From positions 62,001-126,000 of the forward strand of contig NZ_WHJG01000012.1 of the NCBI RefSeq assembly GCF_011682175.1: a DNA stretch of 64,000 bases. The letters are read 5' to 3'. This DNA comes from Massilia frigida. Its GTDB lineage: Bacteria > Pseudomonadota > Gammaproteobacteria > Burkholderiales > Burkholderiaceae_D. The notes beneath the pieces were generated by a model, which saw nothing but the letters and a program-made list of their open reading frames with translations, had not been told where the DNA came from and did no database searches. Of this stretch, positions 51,108 through 63,381 are shown in pieces (positions within the stretch are counted from its first letter, which is position 1; each line of letters begins with the position of its first letter). A program made the translations under genes and the position numbers.

Positions 51108-52768
51108 TTGCGCTCCCCTTCCTTGCTCAGGGTTATACGCCGCAGTGGCTTGTATCCGGCCTGCTGCAGCTCGCCCTGCGTGTACGACCTGCGGCACACG
51201 CCCCCGCACGATTTGTTCGCCGCCGATTCGATGACGACCACCACCGGTCCCGCTGGCCCGTTGTGAACCGACTCGACCAGGCGCACATGGCTGCGCGGTT
51301 TGTTGACGATGTCCGCCGGAGACAGTTCGTGCCAGAGCACCGGCCTGCTCACGGCCCGGTCGGGAAGGCTGCCGGTGGTGAAGTAGCGCCCGGTTTGCCA
51401 TGCGTAGGAAACAAAACCCGAGCAATCCATCCCCGTACTGTTGGCATAAACGCAGTTGACGTTGCGGCAGGTGCAGTCGTCCCCGGCGAGCCGTCCCGCG
51501 TCGAGGTGCTTGGAGAAATTGGCCAGCGCACTCATGTAGCCGCCCCAGCGGTAAGGCACGCCGCTGACATCCTTGCCGAGCAAGCCGTCGAGGCGGAGCG
51601 GGCGACGCCATATGTTTGACGGTGGAGCGCACCGGTTGGCTGCGGCGGCGTGCTCGAATGCGCTCGCCTTCAGGCGCCACACCAGTTCCAGCGGCGCGCG
51701 GGCGCGTTGCAGGATCTGGCTGGCGCTGATGGATGTCATGGCGATATTTGTGGCGCCGGAAACGCCATTGAGGCGTTCGAGTGCGCGCAAGGTGTCGTCG
51801 TGTTCCGCGATGAGCGTCGCAGCGGCAAGATGGGGTCCGAGTGCCAGCGGCTCGGCTTTGCCCAGCGGCGAAAACTGGATGGTATCGAGCGCGATGGTGT
51901 TGTCCTGGAAAACCAGGCTGACGACCGTTCCGTCGGCGCGGCGCGCGTATGGACGGCGGGTATCGCAGGCGAAGGCAGCAGGGCGGACATAGGCTTCGGC
52001 GTGCGCGGCGCCGGCGGCATCGACCTTGAGCAGGCGCACGTAGGCAGCCTCGTGAGGCAGGCGCCGGCTCTCGTGCAGCGCCACCAGCGCACCTTCGCCT
52101 TCGTTGACCCACAGGACCCGGGCGTCGACGACGCGCATGCGCGACTTGAGCGTCAGTGTTGAAAGCGGGCCGGCCACTTGAGCCGATGCGATGACGATGG
52201 TCGCCGGATCGGTACGCGGGGCCGTCGCGGCATACGACGCGGCGGCGGCCAGGTTCGCAAGCACCGGCGTCCCTGTCTGCCGTGCCGAAAGCGGCACATT
52301 GACCCGCTTGCCATTGAGGTCGTCGAGGGCGAAGCCGTCCGCCAGCGCGATCAGGCGCGGCACGCCCGCCTCGGGATCGTGGCCGGTGCGGGTGCGCGCC
52401 AGCACGTCGCCCTTCGCGCTCACCATCGCGACCTCCCCAAGCGCTCCGACAACCAGGAAGCCGCGTGAAGTGGCAATGACATCGACCGGTTCGAGGAGGT
52501 CGGCCGGTAGCGCGATGTCGTGCCTTCCTGCGGCTGCCAGCACGACGATCTTCCCGTTGACCTTGTCGAGCAGCGCCGTCGCATCGTCACCGGCGGCGAC
52601 CATGGCGGCCGGTCCCTGGCAGTCCTGGTTGGGATGCATCTCCAGGCCGATCTGGCCAGGACCTGCCCCGACTTCCAATGCCATGCCGCCAGGCGCTTGC
52701 GCATACCCGTACAGCGAAACGGCCATCAGGCAGGCCGGCAGGACGAAGAAACGGGAAAGATTGCGCAC
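51104..52768 (-). CDS. Exported NlpC/P60-like hydrolase with long N-terminal domain
   Basis: 554 residues. GTG start with an ideal AGGAGGT (52772-52778). Signal peptide (FFVLPACLMAVSLYGYAQA). An N-terminal region of about 390 residues looks like a beta-propeller (repeated VxVxxAxG and DGxAL strands). The C-terminal part resembles NlpC/P60: Cys in GMDCSGFVSYAWQTGRY (about 447), His in SHVRLVES (about 492), with further CTCRNVNC and CGGVC motifs. It probably cleaves cell-wall peptides in the periplasm or outside. The coupled protease suggests they work together. Confidence 0.8.
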   Translation of the reverse strand: MRNLSRFFVLPACLMAVSLYGYAQAPGGMALEVGAGPGQIGLEMHPNQDCQGPAAMVAAGDDATALLDKVNGKIVVLAAAGRHDIALPADLLEPVDVIATSRGFLVVGALGEVAMVSAKGDVLARTRTGHDPEAGVPRLIALADGFALDDLNGKRVNVPLSARQTGTPVLANLAAAASYAATAPRTDPATIVIASAQVAGPLSTLTLKSRMRVVDARVLWVNEGEGALVALHESRRLPHEAAYVRLLKVDAAGAAHAEAYVRPAAFACDTRRPYARRADGTVVSLVFQDNTIALDTIQFSPLGKAEPLALGPHLAAATLIAEHDDTLRALERLNGVSGATNIAMTSISASQILQRARAPLELVWRLKASAFEHAAAANRCAPPSNIWRRPLRLDGLLGKDVSGVPYRWGGYMSALANFSKHLDAGRLAGDDCTCRNVNCVYANSTGMDCSGFVSYAWQTGRYFTTGSLPDRAVSRPVLWHELSPADIVNKPRSHVRLVESVHNGPAGPVVVVIESAANKSCGGVCRRSYTQGELQQAGYKPLRRITLSKEGERK

Positions 52769-52771
52769 GTT

Positions 52772-52778
52772 ACCTCCT
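52772..52778 (-). promoter_or_regulatory. Ribosome-binding site that fixes a GTG start
   Basis: AGGAGGT three bases before the GTG at 52768, with the signal peptide starting directly after. It decides against the longer in-frame extension to 52825. Confidence 0.7.
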
Positions 52779-53015
52779 GGAAATAATCGATGCCCGGGCC
52801 GGGCAGAACGCCAGATTAACAGCAAGGACGTGCTGATAACGTCGCTAAATGTTGACGTAGATCAGATCGGCTGACTTGAAAATGTACTAGGTACGCATCA
52901 AAAACGAAGGGAATTTGTTGCTCAGCTTCAGGCGACCATGCGCCTGTCGCTATACTTGAGCCTCAATTCGCCCGCCGTCCCTTGGCCAAGCTCTGTTATC
53001 AGGAATCGATTCGCC

Positions 53016-53546
53016 ATGTTCACTATCCGCCCGGCGCGCATGTCCGAAAAAGCGCAGCTCGAAGCACTCATCGCGCGCTCCGGAATTGGCTTGGCCGATG
53101 GTTTCTATACGCCGCAGGAAGCCGCTGCCGTCACGCGCGAGGTGTTCGGCGTCGACAGCGCGCTGGTGGAAGATGGGACGTATTTCGCGGTCGAGGAGGG
53201 CGCCACCGTGGTCGCCTGCGGCGGCTGGAGCCGGCGCGCCACCGATTTCGGCGGCGATGGCGCCAAGCATGGCAACGACCGCCTGCTCGACCCGGCCACC
53301 GAGCCGGCGCGCATCCGCGCATTTTTCGTGGAGCCGGCGATGGCGCGGCGCGGCCTTGGCAGCCTGCTGCTGCGGCATTGCATGGAGGCGGCGGCGCAGG
53401 CCGGTTTCGGTTCGCTGGAACTGGTGTCGACCATGCCGGGCGAGCCGCTGTACCGGGCGCACGGCTTCGCGGCGATCGAGCCGATTGCGCTGCCGCTGCC
53501 CGCTGGCGTGGTGATCCGGCTGACCCGCATGGGGCGCAGCCTGTAG
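53016..53546 (+). CDS. GNAT family N-acetyltransferase
   Basis: 176 residues: MFTIRPARMSEKAQLEALI start, acetyl-CoA motif FFVEPAMARRGLGSLLLRHC and LVSTMPGEPLYRAHGF. Substrate unknown. It converges on serB four bases away. Confidence 0.85.
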   Translation: MFTIRPARMSEKAQLEALIARSGIGLADGFYTPQEAAAVTREVFGVDSALVEDGTYFAVEEGATVVACGGWSRRATDFGGDGAKHGNDRLLDPATEPARIRAFFVEPAMARRGLGSLLLRHCMEAAAQAGFGSLELVSTMPGEPLYRAHGFAAIEPIALPLPAGVVIRLTRMGRSL

Positions 53547-53550
53547 CGTT

Positions 53551-54402
53551 TTACGCGAGGATGGCGAGCAGGCCGTCGAGGCCCGTGTAGGTCAGCGCCA
53601 CGTCGGCTTGCTCGCGCACCACGGGCTTGGCGCGGAATGCCACCGACAGGCCGGCAATGCTCATCATGCGCAGGTCATTGGCGCCGTCGCCCATGACGAT
53701 CGCTTGCGAAGTGTCGATGCCCATGTCGGCGCACACGCGTTCGACCGTGCGCTTTTTCTCCTCGGCGTCGACGATCCCGCCCAGTACGCGCCCGGTCAGC
53801 TTGCCGTCCACGATGTCGAGCACGTTGGCATGCGTGTAATCGAGGCCCAGGCGCGTTTTCAGGCGTTCCGTGAAGAAGGTGAAGCCGCCCGACACCAGGA
53901 GGGTGCGCAGGCCGGCCGCGCGCACCTGCGCCAGCATCGCTTCGCCGCCCATGGAAATGGCGAGGCGTTCTTGGTACACGCGGGTCAAAGCCGCCGCGTC
54001 CAGGCCCGCCAGCAGCGCCACGCGCCGCGTCAGGCTTTCGGAAAACTCCAGCTCACCGCGCATGGCCGCCTCGGTGATGGCCGCCACCTGGGGTTTGAGT
54101 CCCTGCATGTCGGCGATTTCATCGATGCATTCGATGGTGATCAGGGTCGAGTCCATATCCATCGCGACCAGCTTGAAGTCGGCCAGCGTGCGTCCGGGCG
54201 CGATGAAGGTGGCGTCGACGCGGGCCGGGCCGGCGGCCGCCTCGATGGTCTGCCTGAGGGCCTCGGAGTAATGGACTTGTTCGCAGCGGATGGCGCGCGC
54301 GCCCAGCTCCGTCACGCGCGCCGGATTGGCGAGGGTGGCGATGCGGCGCAGGGTGTCGATGCTCGTGTCAGGGCCTTGCAGCACCAGGTTCATGGTCGTC
54401 AT
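53551..54402 (-). CDS. serB: Phosphoserine phosphatase SerB
   Basis: 283 residues, HAD family. An ACT-like N-terminal part is followed by AMDMDSTLITIECIDEIADM (nucleophile Asp at about 81-83), VSGGFTFFTERL, GKLTGRVLGGIVDAEEKK and MGDGANDLRMM. Final step of L-serine synthesis. It follows mfd by seven bases, so co-transcription is likely. Confidence 0.95.
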   Translation of the reverse strand: MTTMNLVLQGPDTSIDTLRRIATLANPARVTELGARAIRCEQVHYSEALRQTIEAAAGPARVDATFIAPGRTLADFKLVAMDMDSTLITIECIDEIADMQGLKPQVAAITEAAMRGELEFSESLTRRVALLAGLDAAALTRVYQERLAISMGGEAMLAQVRAAGLRTLLVSGGFTFFTERLKTRLGLDYTHANVLDIVDGKLTGRVLGGIVDAEEKKRTVERVCADMGIDTSQAIVMGDGANDLRMMSIAGLSVAFRAKPVVREQADVALTYTGLDGLLAILA

Positions 54403-54409
54403 GTTCGTT

Positions 54410-57400
54410 TTACGCTAACAGTTGTTTGATCGTTTGCTTGACCTGCGTGACCCGCGCCGCGAGATCGGGCATGCTGGCCGTGATTTTCAGCTTGTCCTGG
54501 CCGGCCAGCTTGATGTGCCGGTTCTTCTGGATCAGCGTGATGATGCGCATCGAGTCGATCGGCGGATTGACCATGAATTGCAGGCTGGCCGCCTCGCCGT
54601 GGGCATCGATCTTGATGATGCCGACCGCCTTGGCGGCGATGCGCAGCCGGTGCGTTTCGATCAGGGCCTTGACCGGGTCGGGCAGCTTGCCGAAGCGGTC
54701 GATCAGCTCTTCCTGCATGTCGTCGATCTTTTCTTGCGCGCCGCAGTTGGCCAGGCGCTTGTAGATCGACAGGCGTTCGTGCACGTCGCCGCAGAAGTCG
54801 GCCGGCAGCAGCGCCGGCACGTGCAGGTTGATTTCAGTGGTGGTGGCCAGCGGCGCGGCCAGGTCGGGCTCCTTGCCGGCCTTGAGCGAACGCACCGCCT
54901 CGTTGAGCATGTCGGAATACAGCTGGAAGCCGATTTCGAGCATGTCGCCGGACTGGTTCTCGCCCAGCACTTCGCCGGCGCCGCGGATTTCCAGGTCGTG
55001 CATCGCGAGGAAAAAGCCGCTGCCCAGTTCTTCCATCTGCTGGATGGCGTCGAGCCGGCGCTGCGCCTGTTTGGTCAGGCTGCTCACGTCGGTGACCAGC
55101 AGGTAGGCGTAGGCCTGGTGGTGCGAACGGCCCACCCGCCCGCGCAGCTGGTGCAGCTGCGCCAGGCCGAATTTGTCGGCACGGTGCATGATGATGGTGT
55201 TCGCGGTCGGCACGTCGATGCCGGTTTCGATGATGGTCGTGCACAGCAAGATGTTATAGCGCTGCGCCACGAAGTCGCGCATCACCTTTTCCAGGTCGCG
55301 CTCGTGCATCTGGCCGTGCGCCACGCCGATGCGCGCTTCCGGCAGCAGTTCGGTGAGCATGGCGAAGCGGTTCTGGATGGTCTCGACCTCGTTGTGCAGG
55401 AAGTAGATCTGGCCACCGCGTTTGAGTTCGCGCAGACACGCTTCGCGGATGATCGAGCCATCTTCGCTGCGCACGAACGTCTTGATCGCCAGGCGCTTTT
55501 GCGGCGCGGTGGCGATGATCGAAAAGTCGCGCAAGCCTTCCAGCGCCATGCCGAGCGTGCGCGGAATCGGGGTGGCGGTGAGCGTGAGCACGTCGACTTC
55601 GGCGCGCAGGGCCTTGAGCGCTTCTTTCTGGCGCACCCCGAAGCGGTGTTCTTCGTCGATGATGACCAGGCCCAGACGGGTGAACTTCACGTCCGGCGAG
55701 AGCAGCTTGTGGGTGCCGATCACGATGTCGAGGGTGCCGTCGGCCATGCCCTTGATCGCGTTGTTGATCTCCTTGCCGGTCCTGAAGCGCGACAGCTCGG
55801 CAATGCGCACCGGCCAGTCGGCGAAGCGGTCGGCGAAGGTTTGCGCATGCTGCTCGGCCAGCAGGGTGGTCGGCGCCAGGATCGCGACCTGCTTGCCGCC
55901 CATGACGGCGATGAAGGCGGCGCGCAGCGCCACCTCGGTCTTGCCGAAGCCGACGTCGCCGCACACCAGGCGGTCCATCGGTTTGCCGGCCGTCATGTCC
56001 TTGATGACGTTGTTGATCGCCTCGGCCTGGTCGGGCGTTTCCTCGAAGCCGAAGCTGTCGGCGAAGTTCTGGTAGTCGTGCGCCGAGTAGTCGAAGGCGT
56101 GGCCCTGGCGCAGCGCGCGCCGCGCGTACAGGTTAAGCAGTTCGGCGGCGGTGTCGCGCACCTGTTCGGCCGCCTTGCGCTTGGCTTTTTCCCACTGGCC
56201 CGAGCCGAGCGAATGCAGCGGCGCGTCTTCGGGCGAGGCACCCGAGTAGCGCGAGATCACATGCAGCTGCGAGACCGGCACATACAGCTTGGTGTCCTTG
56301 GCGTATTCGAGGTGCAGGAATTCGGTTTCGCCTTCGCCCAGGTCCATGCTGGTCAGGCCCATGTAGCGCCCGATGCCGTGGTTGATGTGCACGACCGGGT
56401 CGCCGATCTTCAGTTCCGACAGGTCGCGCACCATCGACTCGACCTGGGTCACGCCTTCCTGCTTCTTCTTGCCGGCGCGCCGGCCCGAGCCCGCATACAG
56501 CTCGGTCTCGGTGATGAAAATCAGCTTGCCGGTGCCCGCTTCGGATAGCTCGAAGCCGGCCTGCAAGGGCGCCACGCCCAGCGCCAGCCTGGCGTCGGAC
56601 TGGACGAAGCCGGCGAAGCCCTCGACCGGCACCAGCGCCAGGTTGTATTCGTTGAAGTACTGCTGCAGCGTTTCGCGGCGGCCGTTCGATTCGGCGCAGA
56701 TCATCACGCGCGAGTCGTGTAGCTGGTTCTGCAGCAGGTAGGCGCGCAGATTGGTCAGCGGGTCGTCGATGCGGCGGTTCACCGCAATATTGGGAATCGG
56801 CGCCGACAGTTCGGACGCCTGCAGGTCGGCGTCTTGCGTGAGGACCCAGCGTCCGTACGATTTGGCCAGGGTGAAGAAGTTCTCGTCGCTGAGGAACAGT
56901 TCATCGGGCGCCAGGATCGGGCGGTCGCGGTCGGCCTTGAGGAAGCGGTAGCGCGATTCGGTGTCGAGCCAGAAGCGCTTGATGGCGCCGTCGATGTCGC
57001 CCACCAGCGCCAGGCTGGCTTTTTCGGGCAAATAGTCGAACAGGGTCGCGGTCTGCTCGAAGAACAGCGGCAGGTAATATTCGATACCGGCCGAGGCGAT
57101 GCCGCTGCTGACGTCCTTGTACACCACCGAGCGCGATGGATCGCCCTCGAAGCGTTCGCGCCAGCGGCTGCGGAAGGTGGTGCGGGCCGCTTCGTCCATC
57201 GGGAATTCGCGCCCGGGCAGCAGGCGCACTTCCTTGACCGGGAAGATCGAGCGCTGGGTGTCGGCGTCGAAGGTGCGGATGGTTTCGATTTCGTCGCCGA
57301 ACAGGTCGAGCCGGTAGGGCAGGGCGGAACCCATCGGGAACAGGTCGATCAGGCCCCCGCGCACCGAGTATTCGCCGGGTGACATCACTTGCGAATTGTG

Positions 57401-57865
57401 GGTGTAGCCGGCCAGCGTGAGCTGCGCTTTCAGGCGCGTTTCGTCGAGCTTTTCGCCCTGCTTGAAGAAGAAGGTGTAAGCGGCCAGGAACGAGGGCGGC
57501 GCCAGGCGCACCAGCGCCGTGGTGGCCGGCACGATCAGGACGTCGCACTGGCCGTTCTGGATTTCGTGCAGGGTGGCCAGGCGCTCCGAGACCAGGTCCT
57601 GGTGCGGCGAAAAGGCGTCGTAGGGCAGCGTTTCCCAGTCGGGCAGCAGGTGGCAGGCCAGCTTGCCGTCGGCGAACCAGGGGATTTCATCGAGCAGGCG
57701 CTGGCCGTCGCTGGCGTTGGCCACGATCACGGTCAGCATCTGCCTGGCCGATTTGAGTTCGAGCGCCGCCACCGCCAGCGCATACGCGTCCGATGATCCG
57801 TACAGGGTCGGAAGGGCGAAGCGGTTACCGGATTTCGGGAGTGATTTCTTTAAATCGAAAGGCAT
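54410..57865 (-). CDS. mfd: Transcription-repair coupling factor Mfd
   Basis: 1151 residues, the usual Mfd length. UvrB-like N-terminal module, RNA polymerase interaction domain, and the RecG-like helicase with Walker A CGDVGFGKTEVALRA and DEEHRFGVRQKEALK. C-terminal TRCF domain present. It removes stalled RNA polymerase and recruits UvrA. Start MPFDLKKSLPKSGNRFALP. Confidence 0.97.
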   Translation of the reverse strand: MPFDLKKSLPKSGNRFALPTLYGSSDAYALAVAALELKSARQMLTVIVANASDGQRLLDEIPWFADGKLACHLLPDWETLPYDAFSPHQDLVSERLATLHEIQNGQCDVLIVPATTALVRLAPPSFLAAYTFFFKQGEKLDETRLKAQLTLAGYTHNSQVMSPGEYSVRGGLIDLFPMGSALPYRLDLFGDEIETIRTFDADTQRSIFPVKEVRLLPGREFPMDEAARTTFRSRWRERFEGDPSRSVVYKDVSSGIASAGIEYYLPLFFEQTATLFDYLPEKASLALVGDIDGAIKRFWLDTESRYRFLKADRDRPILAPDELFLSDENFFTLAKSYGRWVLTQDADLQASELSAPIPNIAVNRRIDDPLTNLRAYLLQNQLHDSRVMICAESNGRRETLQQYFNEYNLALVPVEGFAGFVQSDARLALGVAPLQAGFELSEAGTGKLIFITETELYAGSGRRAGKKKQEGVTQVESMVRDLSELKIGDPVVHINHGIGRYMGLTSMDLGEGETEFLHLEYAKDTKLYVPVSQLHVISRYSGASPEDAPLHSLGSGQWEKAKRKAAEQVRDTAAELLNLYARRALRQGHAFDYSAHDYQNFADSFGFEETPDQAEAINNVIKDMTAGKPMDRLVCGDVGFGKTEVALRAAFIAVMGGKQVAILAPTTLLAEQHAQTFADRFADWPVRIAELSRFRTGKEINNAIKGMADGTLDIVIGTHKLLSPDVKFTRLGLVIIDEEHRFGVRQKEALKALRAEVDVLTLTATPIPRTLGMALEGLRDFSIIATAPQKRLAIKTFVRSEDGSIIREACLRELKRGGQIYFLHNEVETIQNRFAMLTELLPEARIGVAHGQMHERDLEKVMRDFVAQRYNILLCTTIIETGIDVPTANTIIMHRADKFGLAQLHQLRGRVGRSHHQAYAYLLVTDVSSLTKQAQRRLDAIQQMEELGSGFFLAMHDLEIRGAGEVLGENQSGDMLEIGFQLYSDMLNEAVRSLKAGKEPDLAAPLATTTEINLHVPALLPADFCGDVHERLSIYKRLANCGAQEKIDDMQEELIDRFGKLPDPVKALIETHRLRIAAKAVGIIKIDAHGEAASLQFMVNPPIDSMRIITLIQKNRHIKLAGQDKLKITASMPDLAARVTQVKQTIKQLLA

Positions 57866-57951
57866 GCGGGCGGCGGGCTGTGAGCGGGACGGGTAATTAT
57901 AGCTGGATATGGATGAAGGTGACTGCGCCCGGCCAGCGTCCCGCGGTTGGC

Positions 57952-58890
57952 CTACGCCGGGCGCCGGTTGGCGATCCCGAACGGCACATGCACCATCGGG
58001 ATGGTCCCTCCGGGCGAGGATGTCAGGTGGGTCAGCTGGTCGTCGAAGAAAATATGCGGTTTGAAGATCGACAGCACGCGCGTCTTGTTCATCCCGCCCA
58101 GGAAGAAGGTTTCGCTGGCCGACACGCCCCAGCTCTTGAGGGTGGTCACCACGCGCTCGTGCGATGGCGCATTGCGCGCGGTGATGATGGCGATGCGCAG
58201 CACCTTCTTGTAGGCCGGGTCGCGCCGCTGCGCGCGCTCTTCCAGGCGCTGCATCAGCGACAGCCTGCGGAACATTTTCGCCAGGGGCCCCGGCTGGTGC
58301 GGAACGGCCATGTGCAGGGTTTCGTGCGCGTGGAATTCTTCAACGTCGTTATTGCGCTTGAAGATGCTCTCCGATTCGTCGTCGGCGATCACGCCGTCGA
58401 AGTCGAAGGCCACGCGCAGTTCGATGTCGTCATCGTCGTCGACGATTTTCGACGGCAGCACCAGGCCGGCCGGATAATCGGCCGCGATGGCGCTCTTGAC
58501 GTCTTCCTCGTTCGCGCTCAGGAACAGCGCCGCGTTGAATGCCGGCAGATAGGTGTAAGGCGACTTGCCGGTGATGAAGGCGGCGCGCGAGATATCGAGT
58601 CCGTAGTGGGCGATCGAACGCATGACACGCAGCCCCGTTTCGGGCGAATTGCGTGAAAGGAGCACGACTTCGACCGGATTGTGGCGCGGGAATACCTTGT
58701 TGATGTTCAGGAAGCGCCGGATGAAGGGAAACGCCACGCCCTTGCCGAGGATGACGTCGAGATTGCGCTCCTGGTACCTGCGGTATTCATCCGGCCCGCT
58801 ATCCAGGTATACCTGGTGCGAGGCGGTCAGGTCGAACAGGGCGCTGGACGCCACCCCGATCACCAGCTTGCCCTCGATCTCAAACGACAT
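57952..58890 (-). CDS. Cytosolic 5'-nucleotidase (PF06189-type)
   Basis: 312 residues from MSFEIEGKLVIGVASSALFD; also DSGPDEYRRYQ, VAFDFDGVIADDESE and FFLGGMNKTRVLSIFKPHIFFDDQ. This is the NT5C1-like bacterial 5'-nucleotidase family, dephosphorylating nucleoside monophosphates. The ATG overlaps the upstream HDOD stop as TGATG. Confidence 0.9.
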   Translation of the reverse strand: MSFEIEGKLVIGVASSALFDLTASHQVYLDSGPDEYRRYQERNLDVILGKGVAFPFIRRFLNINKVFPRHNPVEVVLLSRNSPETGLRVMRSIAHYGLDISRAAFITGKSPYTYLPAFNAALFLSANEEDVKSAIAADYPAGLVLPSKIVDDDDDIELRVAFDFDGVIADDESESIFKRNNDVEEFHAHETLHMAVPHQPGPLAKMFRRLSLMQRLEERAQRRDPAYKKVLRIAIITARNAPSHERVVTTLKSWGVSASETFFLGGMNKTRVLSIFKPHIFFDDQLTHLTSSPGGTIPMVHVPFGIANRRPA

Positions 58891-59891
58891 CACTCATCCT
58901 CATTCTGGAGTTCTTCGAAACAGGCCAGGCCGGCCGCGTCCAGCCCTTCGAGCACGAACGGGTCGTCGGCCTCGAAGTGGGCCGAGTCGACCAGCATGCG
59001 CAGGCGGCTGATCATGTCGCCCAAGGCCAGCGCATGCGACAGCGGCGTGCCGTCCGTCTGGCCGGCCTGCTCGATGGCGCAGACCACTGTATCAGGAAAG
59101 CCCCATGCCTCGGCGATCCGCACCGACAGGGCGCGCGCCTGCGCGTGCAGGGCGATGATGAACCCGTCCGTTTGCGGCAGCGCCGGTTCGCTATTGACCT
59201 GGTCGAGCAGGCGAAAGCAGACGATCAGGCCCAGGTTGTACAGCAGCCCGGCGAAATACGCTTCGACCGGGTTGGCGCGCACCGCCGGCGCCAGCACACT
59301 GGCCGCCAGCGCACATTTTTCGCATTGGCGCCACAGCAGCGGGGTGGACAACTGCGAAAACGGCCCCGGCGTCATGCTGATGATGTTCGGCAGCAGCGCG
59401 GCGCGCCCGACCAGCATGCGCAAGCCGTTCACCCCGAGCAGCATGGTGGCCCGTTCGACCGTGGTGACGGGGTCGTTGGTGTGGTAGTGCGGGTGGTGGC
59501 AGGGCCGGTTCGCTTCGCGCAGGATCTCGGCGACCAGTTCCTTGTCCTGCGACAGCTGGCGCGCCAGGTCGGCGCCGGACACGGTGCTGTCGCGCATGCT
59601 GCGCAGCAAATGCGGGAACAGGGGCGGCATGCTGGGCGCGAGGGTGATCTCGTCCATCGGCAGCTGGCCCATGTAGGCCAGGTCGACCAGAATGATTTTT
59701 TCGTCGCTCGACGGGCCGCTATTGGGCGTGATGCCGGCCAGCCAGCGGTAAAACAGCGCGTCGACCTGCTGCGCATGCACGGGATCGGGTGCGCGCATAC
59801 GCGCGGGGGCGGGCGCGGGCGCGACAGGGGCGGGCGCAGGCTTGCTTTCTTCGCTGTCGCTGCCCAACAATCGATCTAACCACCGTTTCAT
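58890..59891 (-). CDS. HDOD domain protein
   Basis: 333 residues. A Pro/Ala-rich linker (APAPVAPAPAPARMRAPD) follows a short basic N terminus. The HDOD domain spans about 80-310, with LLGVNGLRMLVGRAALLP and EAYFAGLLYNLGLIVCF. HDOD proteins act in signalling and stress responses without known catalysis. Coupled by overlap to the 5'-nucleotidase gene. Confidence 0.88.
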   Translation of the reverse strand: MKRWLDRLLGSDSEESKPAPAPVAPAPAPARMRAPDPVHAQQVDALFYRWLAGITPNSGPSSDEKIILVDLAYMGQLPMDEITLAPSMPPLFPHLLRSMRDSTVSGADLARQLSQDKELVAEILREANRPCHHPHYHTNDPVTTVERATMLLGVNGLRMLVGRAALLPNIISMTPGPFSQLSTPLLWRQCEKCALAASVLAPAVRANPVEAYFAGLLYNLGLIVCFRLLDQVNSEPALPQTDGFIIALHAQARALSVRIAEAWGFPDTVVCAIEQAGQTDGTPLSHALALGDMISRLRMLVDSAHFEADDPFVLEGLDAAGLACFEELQNEDE

Positions 59892-60031
59892 TGCGTTTCT
59901 CTTTTTACCTGCACAAAGGCTGTCCCCTGGATTTTACATGATTACTCAGTAGAAACTTAGGGTTGCCGTGTCCAGCGTCGCGTCTGGTGCACGAACGTTG
60001 TGTGAACGTCAAGTTGGCGGCGCCGGGCTGC

Positions 60032-60943
60032 CTAGTCGCACCGGAGCAGGACGGCCGTGACATTATCGCGGCTGCCATCCTGCAAGGCAGTGGCAATCAA
60101 TTGCTTGCAGCAGTCGCCCAGCCCTTCCACGCTGGCACCGGCCAGCACGGCGGCGATGCGCTCGTCGGAGGTCGCGCCGTACAAACCGTCGCTGCACAGC
60201 AGATACACATCGCCCGCTTCCACCGCCTGGATGTGCAGGTCCGGATGGGTATCGCACGAGGGGCCGAGCGCTTGCAACAAGAGATTGCGTGGTGGCAAGT
60301 GTTCGGTCGCGCCCGCTTCGATGGCTTCCTGGTACATGGTCTGGTCGCGCGTGAGCTGGGTCAGGCGGCCGGCCCGGTAGCAGTACAGGCGGCTGTCGCC
60401 GACGTGAAATACCAGCAGCGGGCCGCCCGGCGCGCTCTGCCACACGCCGGTGAGGGTGGTACCCATGCCGCCGCCGTCGCCGCGCCGGTTGGCCAGATTG
60501 GTCTGGTACATGCGCTGGTTGGCGAACTCGACCGCATCGTGCAGGGTGACCATGGCGGCCAGGGCCGCTTCGCTGGCCACGCCATCCGGATCGGTGGCGC
60601 CGGGGTCGAACGGGCTGGGACGGAAGTTGGGGGGCGCCCCGCTGCTGCCGGGGGCGGTGCTGGCGTGCAGGAAGTGGGCCAGCGAGGTGAGCGCGTCGGC
60701 GCTGGCGACTTCGCCCGATTCGTGCCCGCCCATGCCGTCGGCCACGGCCACCAGGCCGAGGGCGGCGTCAATCAGGAAATTATCCTCGTTGGAGGGACGG
60801 ACGGTGCCGGTGTCGGTCATGCCAAAAGCCGTACCGGCGGCGAGGCGGTGCGGTGCGGACGGTGAAAGTTGCTTCCAAAAATACAAGGCGGCTCCTGAAG
60901 GTGGACCGGCGCCGATGGTGGGCGGCGATCGCATATCTGCCAT
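60032..60943 (-). CDS. PP2C-type Ser/Thr protein phosphatase
   Basis: 303 residues with the PPM metal-site motifs: TVRPSNEDNFLID, VAVADGMGGHESGE, GGGMGTTLTGVW, FHVGDSRLYCYR and CSDGLYG, closing SRDNVTAVLLRC. Typical partner of bacterial Ser/Thr kinases. No kinase adjoins it; the kinase at 43285 lies 15 kb away. Confidence 0.95.
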   Translation of the reverse strand: MADMRSPPTIGAGPPSGAALYFWKQLSPSAPHRLAAGTAFGMTDTGTVRPSNEDNFLIDAALGLVAVADGMGGHESGEVASADALTSLAHFLHASTAPGSSGAPPNFRPSPFDPGATDPDGVASEAALAAMVTLHDAVEFANQRMYQTNLANRRGDGGGMGTTLTGVWQSAPGGPLLVFHVGDSRLYCYRAGRLTQLTRDQTMYQEAIEAGATEHLPPRNLLLQALGPSCDTHPDLHIQAVEAGDVYLLCSDGLYGATSDERIAAVLAGASVEGLGDCCKQLIATALQDGSRDNVTAVLLRCD

Positions 60944-61073
60944 GCTAGCACGCAGGGTGGGCTTTGTCCGGCTTGCCAGGGGAAAAAACCTGGGCCGGCC
61001 GGGCCCGGGAGGGGCGATGCACGCTACGTAGTTTGTTGCAATTACGGCAAAGCGTTCGGAAAGCCGGGGCGGG

Positions 61074-63245
<2,172 letters not shown>

Positions 63246-63381
63246 ACTGACTCTTTTCACCTTTTTAAAAGGGATCCAATGCAGATGTTGCGTGTTGCCA
63301 AGTGTTACAACATCCAATAGGCTACAGCTTTTTACCGAGAGCCGCGACAAGAATGTCGCATCTGTCCCCCTGAAGGCAGAT

